A DNA stretch of 64,000 bases from Armillaria gallica (taxonomy: Eukaryota; Basidiomycota; Agaricomycetes; Agaricales; Physalacriaceae). Positions within the stretch are counted from its first letter, which is position 1. Each line of letters starts with the position of its first letter. The DNA is taken from assembly GCA_037576215.1 (NCBI GenBank), contig JBANDB010000006.1, forward strand, positions 5,518,001-5,582,000. The letters run 5' to 3'. Positions 57,140 to 64,000 of the stretch are shown here, one piece after another. Made by a program: the position numbers and the translations under genes. The notes below the pieces were generated by a model. That model searched no databases, had not been told where the DNA came from, and saw nothing but the letters and a program-made list of their open reading frames with translations.

Positions 57140-57754
57140 TTACTGTATTGATCTGAACATCAATGTGTTGAACCATTCTGATGCGGCTGTGTGAGCGGAT
57201 AACAAACGTATTGAACGGCCGCCGAGGGAGATTGCGGACTCTAGTGGGCCCAAGTGAACCAGGCGTAGATCTGCAGAGTGGGTTGCAGGGGCAGCTTGTG
57301 CGGTTCTAGTACGCGGATCTTCCCGAGGAAGGAGGAAATGAAGTGGGGCGTAGAGGGAAAAGTCAGAAATCACGGGGGAGTGCTCAGCAAGGTTAATGCA
57401 TGAGTTTACAGAAGAATACATAGGTAGGGCCCATATTTGACGCTGCATCTTTGGGCCGGTGCAGTCAGGAAGAAAGAGTTTTCTGGTTGGGATCATCGGT
57501 GGCGTTTCATTGGAACCGCAAATAAGCTCAGACTCCCAGTTAACGACATCAGAAGTCCGAGATACGTACACTGTGGATGATGCGACGTGCCCAGGATGCG
57601 CCAGTACGAGAGTCCAAATCAACACCTTTGATGGAGTCTCATGAACAGCGCCCACCGAAATTAGCATCGTAGCGGTGGCTAGTGTACCCATAACAGTATT
57701 TCCACCCTCAGAACAACACGAACTAAAATAAGTCAGCAACGCACTAATAAACAT
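57140..57754 (-). CDS. Hypothetical protein
   Basis: A single open frame of about 204 codons (start MFISALLTYFSSCC) is divergently placed 65 nt from the membrane protein at 57820. It begins with two mildly hydrophobic stretches and has no recognised domain. Length and divergent position are the only support; it may be chance. Confidence 0.3.
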   Translation of the reverse strand: MFISALLTYFSSCCSEGGNTVMGTLATATMLISVGAVHETPSKVLIWTLVLAHPGHVASSTVYVSRTSDVVNWESELICGSNETPPMIPTRKLFLPDCTGPKMQRQIWALPMYSSVNSCINLAEHSPVISDFSLYAPLHFLLPREDPRTRTAQAAPATHSADLRLVHLGPLESAISLGGRSIRLLSAHTAASEWFNTLMFRSIQ

Positions 57755-57819
57755 CGAGTCTCCACACGAAACGAGCACACACTTTCCTCCTCGTTAATCA
57801 GCTACACGCCTTCTGTACA

Positions 57820-59042
57820 ATGTCTCAGCTTGATCCTGATTTTGCATCTATCAAAATATTCGCGACGCAGTACTCTGATTCCTGGTTCAACGCAGTTATC
57901 ATCGAGTCCCTAACCCATGGTGAGATTTTTAGTTTAAACTAGCTGTCTAGAAACTTACTATGAACTAGGAATGTACACGGCATTGCTTTCCGTCGTAGGG
58001 TGGCGAATTTGTGCGTAGTTGACCCTAGTGGACATGAACAAACTTGAAGTTCCTCCCGTAGTGTCGAGAGCAACTATCTATGGACGGCAAGTGAGGGTTC
58101 TCGCTGGGATCTCGGCGTTTATGTACATCATGGCAACGATGCACCTTGCCATGAGATGGTTCTATGCCAGACGAGCATTCATAACGAAGGGTGGGACAGA
58201 CGAAACGAGGTACCACGCTCTCATTGACTGGACGGCCACCGGTGACTTTACGTGGGCTTTGATGATCAACGATATCGCGGCAGGCATCAATATATTGGCT
58301 GCGGATTGCGTTATCGTATGTTTTCTACCAGCACTTCTTGAGAAACGAGCGCTGGATTGAAATTCGTATTAGATTTGGAGGTGTTGGATTATCTGGGATA
58401 AGAGCTGGAGGATCATCATCCTTCCGTGCATATGCACTTTATGCGGACTGAGTAAGTCCCTAGGTTCTAGCCTAGATGAATCTACACTCACCCAATTCAA
58501 GTGTTCGACCTTTTCTCTCTCCTTCAGTTGCCAGCACTTGAAAAGAGCAGCGTCAACGTGGGAATAGTGTTCTATGCTCTGGCACTCCCTACAACGATCA
58601 TTTGTACTACACTCATCGTGTATCGTCTGTCACACGCCAGTAAGACCAGGAATTCCCCGTGTTTCACACCAAACCCATACTTCAATGTCATAGAGATGTT
58701 GGTAGAATCGTCCGCACTCTATGTTGGTGTTCTGGCGATCTTCATTGTGTTTGAAGCGACGAATAGTCCGTATAGTAGGTATCCACAAGCAGTGCTTGTG
58801 CCAGTTACTGTGAGTGTGAGGTTGTTTCACTCACAAATAAAACTCACTGCGATTTTGGGCAGGGAATTGGCCCGGCATTGATACTTCTTCGTGTTGTGTC
58901 TAGGAACACAGATACGGGTCCCCCGAACGATGATATGCATTCGCGGCGTTTACAGCGCCTACCCAGAACAAGGACGGAAGGCAGTGAAATGTGTGCCGAT
59001 GATAATGACGTGATGATCATTGGTCCAGAAAAGATGGCCTAA
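57820..59042 (+). CDS. Multi-pass (about seven-TM) membrane protein
   Basis: Spliced plus-strand gene: first exon MSQLDPDFASIKIFATQYSD, then GMYTALLSVVGWRI, a large exon from STIYGRQVRVLAG through NDIAAGINILAADC, then IWRCWIIWDKSWRIIILP, and MFDLFSLLQLP through YPQAVLVPVT. The final exon is GIGPALILLRVVSRNTD to a stop at 59042. About seven hydrophobic helices can be counted, with the D-C-x-I-x-RCW-x-xW pattern characteristic of a large agaricomycete family of 7-TM proteins of unknown function. The hydrophilic C-terminal tail of about 55 residues could face the cytosol. GPCR-like signalling is sometimes suggested for such proteins, but nothing here proves it. Confidence 0.75.
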
Positions 59043-61292
59043 GTAGTATGAGCTGCGCCCGATTGTCATCCTGGAGATGACAGTCATTTAAAGAATTGGA
59101 ATGGGTAGAATGAATAGCCAGTACCGTGTCGCTTAGGCAGTATGAATGGGTTTCTTGGATCGTGATCGTGTGGATTCAGTAACATAAGAAGGTGTCTTTC
59201 TTCTCGATATCATGATGGTGTCGATGTTCTAAAAAGGGCCGTGTCGGGTAATGATCGACTCCCGACTGTTTACGTCTACTTGAACCGGTCGACAGCCTTG
59301 TATAATGGCTACAATGACCTATTCGCATTGACATCCCTCTGAGTCTCCTGAGCAACGAGTCAGACCGAGACATGCACGCCACTACTAAAAGATACGCACC
59401 ATATATTGCTTAAAACCAGAAAGGAAGCGTATCTCCATCCGAGTTTTTGCAGACGGGTACGTGCACATCTCGCACATAGGAGGCAAAGTACGCGGATAAT
59501 AATGTTGATGCATGACTAAGGTTGCAAGACGAGCCCAAATTCGTTAATCGAGGCGACAATGAGTAGGAGCATTTGAAAGGTAGGAGAAAGGAAGAGATCT
59601 TTATACGCAGTTTAGATATAGGGCCGGACATCAAAAGGACAAGATACATACCATACGAGAATGTTCTCCTCACGATATCCTCAACCGGATCAACAGCTAT
59701 CAGTTCTTCTAAACGTCCGAGAATACGTCGATCGTTGCGATTGAAGCAGGCCTTGCAGGAAGGAAAACATGAAAGTACTGGACTCGATGCATAACCTCGG
59801 GGTTCGCTCTTCTTCTGCACGTGAACGACGATTCTCAAGTCAGCACTGCGTCACACAAATTCTGTATTAGCAGAGAACATCTCCGGCAAGTGTCATTTAA
59901 GTTCGTCGCGCTGGTGGTGGCGCCTGGTATCTCTCGATGGGCGACAAAGAATGACCAGAGATAGTGATTTGGTAGAGGGTACTACAAAGGTACACCTACA
60001 CGAGCACTCCTCAGCGGGAAATCAACAAAGTACAAAAAGCTTACATAGTGTCTCCGTCTCGAGATCTCAGTCGGCATCCCGTTGTTGCGAGGCATGCCAA
60101 TCGGGTATGGTATTGGTTGGTATCAAGAAAGGAAAACGGTCTCCTTTCTCTCAGTTTTCCGTGTAAATCCGCCTTTTCCCTCTAGCTCCGGGCTGCAGTG
60201 GTTTATACAGGAAATCAGGGAAGGCGGATGTTGAATTTGAGGGTGGAAAGGAGGACGACGTGCTATAGGTTACCGTCTGTTTGCCAACTATGGGCCAGGA
60301 CAGACGTTACGTATGTACTTCCTGTTGGCGTCGAGGGCTTTGTGCGTGAGTTCTTGAAGTGCTCTTGAAGAGCGAAGAAGAATGGGCATAGAAAGTGACG
60401 CGTCTTTTCTTCGTAGGGATGGGGCTCGAATGTGCGAATGCGGGTACCATAAGTATGCTTCTATTTGGATGGTCCTCAGTGGGAATCGCTGAGATAAAAG
60501 GAGAAGGGCTTACATAGATTGCAACACCGTTTCAATCACGGCGCCACACCAAGTCGAGTGTACTGACAGGAAGGAAAGTCGCTTCCTCCTCCGTCTGCCT
60601 TTGTGGCTCGTCGACGCGGGAAACATGAAAAAAAAAACATGTTCCCATGATGGCCGCAACTGGGGGCAGTTACGAGCGGAGCGAGTCGTTGGATTCGTGA
60701 GTGGGTCAGTGTGAGACGGGCACCATCCGTCCTTGCTACTGGTGACCTTGGCTGTGTGCCAAGATGGAAAGGATACACTGAAGATGGAGTTGCTGTTGTC
60801 ACAAAAGCAATTCTGTCACAGTATGAGAATGCCAAGCAGGGATGAAAAAGTAGATGGACGCACAAATCTGGGACGCGACGTTGACGCGCCAAGACATGGA
60901 GACAACCAAGGAGTCTGCAATTGCAGTGGTCATTGCTCGGCGCACAAAGAAGCTGAGGCCTAACTGTAAATATGGGAAACAACGAGCGTCAAATCCGACG
61001 CACCTAAAACGCTCTACATTGTTTCCGCCAAAGGTTTCTCCTCGCCTCCTTGGTGCTAAATTTCAGCTGCGGGCTTCGGTGCCAAATTTTTGCTGCAGGT
61101 TCGGTAACAGATGCGTTGCGACGGAGAAGACATTTTGGTGTCACTAGAAGGGATTCGAACGTCCGATAGTGGTTCGAGGGAAAGACGGACTCCGGATCCG
61201 TGGCCCGAAACTGCCATTTCCGGTCTGTGCTACGACTTGCTTTCCGCCCCCGCGTCTCCCACCTACGATTCTTCACAACCACCTCCCTCGCC
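59043..61292. other. Intergenic; weak coding remnant at 59650-59800 (-)
   Basis: On the minus strand near 59650-59800 the sequence reads CFNRNDRRILGRLEELIAVD then PVEDIVRRTFSYG, followed by a good GTATGT donor. This looks like an internal exon, but no flanking exons were found. The remainder, including poly-A/T-rich segments near 60620, has no gene. Confidence 0.3.
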
Positions 61293-62391
61293 ATGGGAAA
61301 GAACAATAAGAAAAAGAGCTCTCACCCTCCTTATGCCCTGATGACCTCGGCCTTTCCCCAGCACGCGTCCACCTCCAAGTCCACGATAATTGACACCCAT
61401 ACGCATCTTCTCTCGACATTTGCTTTGTACCGCTCCAAGTACCCTGAAGGGGAGTATGAGACCGCGTTTGATTTCGTCAAGGGTATATACGCCGGTAAGG
61501 GGGTGGAGACGATAGTAGATGTGTGGTGCGAGCCAGAGGTGTTCATGCAGGGAACGTGGAAAGAGCTGGCGGATGGGAAATGGGAAGGCATACAGTATCG
61601 ATTTGTCATCGGTGCGTACTCCTGCTCTTTCTGGCTACGTTTCTGATTAGATCCTCCAGGCGTTCATTCGTACGTCCTGCGCCTTTGAAGCTGTCGCCTC
61701 TCGATCACTCTCATCCAGACACGAGGCAAAATTGTATGCCCCTGCCGTCGAATCTGAGATTATCACGGCGCTGTCGCATCCTTCCTGTGTCGGTTTTGGT
61801 GAGATAGGATTGGATTACCACTGTACGCTCTCACCGCCAGATGTCCAGCAACGAGTATTCGCCCAGCAGCTACGGATAGCTGTGGATCGTGGTATTCCAA
61901 TAACGGTGCACATCCGAGAAGCAGAGGAAGACACGGAAAGGATCATGAAGGAGATCGTACCCAAAGATCACCGAGTACGTCTTTCTCTCCGTTGATACTA
62001 ACAATGCTGACTATATGTGCGACGACAGGTTCACATTCACTGCTTCACTGACACAGTCGCCTTTGGCCTCCGCCTCCTCGAGTACTTCCCCAATCTCCAC
62101 ATCGGCGTAACTGGCGTCGTCTACGTGACGAACCTCAACACAGCCGAGCTCCTGAAGCAAATGTTGGCCACTGATAACAGGCGGATCCTGCTCGAGACCG
62201 ACACGCCGTACATGGTCCCGGCAAATGTGTATGGCGCGCTAGAGCCAAACCAGTCGAGGCTTCCATTCTCTCGTTTGCTGATGATTCCCTGGATGGCAGA
62301 GTTCGTGGCAGGCGTTATGGGCGAAGGGTGGGATGCGGAGAGAGTGCTGGATGTGGCGAGGGATGGTGCCAAGAGCATATATAGGGTGTAA
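61293..62391 (+). CDS. TatD-family metal-dependent deoxyribonuclease
   Basis: Exons 61293-61611, 61661-61670, 61719-61974 and 62029-62391 join in frame into 315 residues. TatD motifs in order: IDTHTHL (HxH metal ligands), GVHSHEAKLYA, VGFGEIGLDYH (bridging Glu), VHIREAEEDTE, HIHCFTDT (His ligand), and LLETDTPYM (Asp ligand). All expected metal-binding residues are present. TatD nucleases trim 3' DNA ends and act in DNA repair and apoptotic DNA degradation. The 10-nt second exon (GCGTTCATTC) supplies most of the GVHSH loop. The Kozak context (GCCATGG) supports the start. Confidence 0.92.
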
Positions 62392-64000
62392 GAGCCGTGT
62401 ACTGAAAATATGTTCAGTACGCTTGCCTTTTACCTCTATATGCGTCACATACTCATTGATATCCAGATATATGCATTCAATTTTCCGGGACAAGACCACT
62501 CAGACCATCGCCGACGTCCAGAGACAGTGTTTCTCTCCCAAATCACGGAGCTACGTATCCTGGCCTCATCACTCTTCCGTATCAGTCAACACCACCCTCC
62601 GAGGCTAAGGAAGAGTCACCGTCGCCAAGCAGCGACAAAGTCTAGCACTCATTAATGTGCCTTTTCTCCCCTTGCTGCGCTCTTTCCACCATCGTCTGAA
62701 TCCAAGGAACCGCCGGTATTTATGAGGCGGTGACCTTGTATCGTCTGCTCATCTCTACGCCCAGCAGCCCCAGCACCGTTGGTGTACTAATAATGTCGCC
62801 AGCACCGCCGAACTTGTGACGACGCCCGAGGAAGGACCCGGATGCTTTCAAGTTGGTTATCACTGTCTAGGAGAGAAGGTGAACGTCAAGTCGGCAACTC
62901 GGCATGTAAACGCGCTATCACTGAAGACACCGTGTTGTTATCCTATCTTGGGACTGTTTCACCAAGATCCTTCGATCGCTTTCGTTGTAGGCAGTGAGGG
63001 TGCATGCGGTAAGCTGTTCATTTTAATAGTGCGGTGACCTTATTCATCATGCCTTTATTGGTCTCCTAGAACAGAACAATTGGGCCCTTTTTGTTCATTC
63101 TTTTCACTCCGAGTCCCCCTTCTTCTGGAAAAGTCGGTCGTGCTTCCTAATCGTCGATTCTAATATGTCTCTGCTCAATTTCGACACTACACCAAAACGG
63201 GCACTTCATGAACATGAATAATCTCTCTGGCTATCGTGAATCAAGTCAAGCGACGTCCTCCAACTGCTGTCCTTAGCTGCCACGCTTACATTATCATGCT
63301 CAATCTCCAATGTTCATTGCCACAGTCTATCACGCAGACGCCCTCAGGTATCTTTGCGTAACTCAGACGCTTGGACTTGTGCGTGTAGTCTCGTAAACTT
63401 GAAGTGTTGCGCATGCAAATCGGTTCCACACACCCGCCGCCTTCTAGCAACTATCACTTCCCTTGTTTCTTCCCGTCCTATCAACTATCCGCGCTTCCGA
63501 ATCATCCAGAGAGCCTGAGGGGTGCAGAAGTCGGAGAGCTTACGTACTACATTCCTGGCAATCTGAACCCGGAGCAAAGGAAGCAGCATGGTCTCGTACA
63601 TTTGGACTCAGCGGAACGTAAATCATAGGGGAGGAGGTATTCGGTGAGATACCCTCTCACAAGCGTTAGATTCCTCGCAGCACATGGGGAAATTGACACT
63701 TCTCCCTACATGCCAGCAATGGATAGCACTCCTATACACGATGGGGGTCATGGAGGGACAAATGTGTTGGATACCTAGGGTTTCATATGTTGCAGGGTTC
63801 TACTTGGTGGTGAGTCAGATTGTAAACATTTGTGCAGGCGGGTTACTGATGCGGATCTCTTCCACAGCTGTGCGGCGAGGGGACTACAGAAATGACCAGG
63901 AAGCGCTGTAGGAGACGAAACTCGTTGGTGTGATAGGCGAACGTCCTCACCTTTCAGGCCAACATACAGTTACTCCTGTCTCCCTAGTTGTATCGCCGGC
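62392..64000. other. Intergenic to window end, nothing recognised
   Basis: Frames at 62816-63037, 63404-63628 and 63684-63911 (+) are short and without motifs. A neighbouring gene may begin beyond the window edge. Confidence 0.35.

Noticed and set aside
61140..61215. tRNA-like sequence on the minus strand with a D-arm-like hairpin and GTTCGAATCC box
   Set aside because: The anticodon-like hairpin ACGGA-TCCGGAG-TCCGT lacks U33, and the T-stem and acceptor do not pair. At most a degenerate tRNA.

Overview
The window looks like nuclear DNA of an agaricomycete (mushroom-forming) basidiomycete. Nearly every gene can only be read by joining short exons across introns of about 45-65 nt. Family content agrees: a TRI5-type sesquiterpene synthase, a NACHT-STAND protein, a secreted GH47 mannosidase, a minimal forkhead protein and an intron-containing tRNA-Val. 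Gene models were built by hand from splice signals, frame continuity and family motifs; no database search was possible.

Layout. 1-3.9 kb: no confident gene. 3.9-5.7 kb: DH-domain RhoGEF (+). 6.9-8.0 and 10.4-11.6 kb: two intact short-chain dehydrogenases (SDR1, SDR2; -). 12.3-12.6 kb: SDR1 relic. 13.6-16.4 kb: NACHT-STAND gene (-). 18.2-19.0 kb: inverted SDR2 relic (+). 20.4-21.2 kb: forkhead protein (+). 22.1-23.1 kb: terpene synthase TS1 with a decayed 5' end. 27.8-29.0 kb: intact terpene synthase TS2 (-). 30.7-40.5 kb: a duplicated block holding a P450 pseudogene with an intronic TIR element, SDR2 pseudogene and relics, and an intact 15-exon P450. 41.2 kb: tRNA-Val. 42.4-44.7 kb: GH47 mannosidase (-). 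46.0-47.4 kb: BEM46-type hydrolase (+). 47.5-48.8 kb: single-pass membrane protein (-). 49.4-50.0 kb: retroelement relic. 50.2-50.8 kb: MsrA (-). 51.0 kb: tRNA-Val with intron. 52.1-53.9 kb: two related small secreted proteins (+). 55.0-56.3 kb: zinc-finger/RING protein. 57.8-59.0 kb: multi-TM protein. 61.3-62.4 kb: TatD nuclease.

How they fit together. From about 7 to 40 kb the window reads as a decaying and expanding terpenoid locus: terpene synthase copies to make a C15 skeleton, a membrane P450 to hydroxylate it, and SDRs to oxidise or reduce the product. SDR2 exists as one intact gene plus at least five broken copies. The P450 and TS each exist as an intact and a damaged copy. From 41 kb on the genes are conserved and largely housekeeping or secretory. 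Notable gene-structure features are micro-exons that split the P450 heme loop, and GC-AG introns in three genes.
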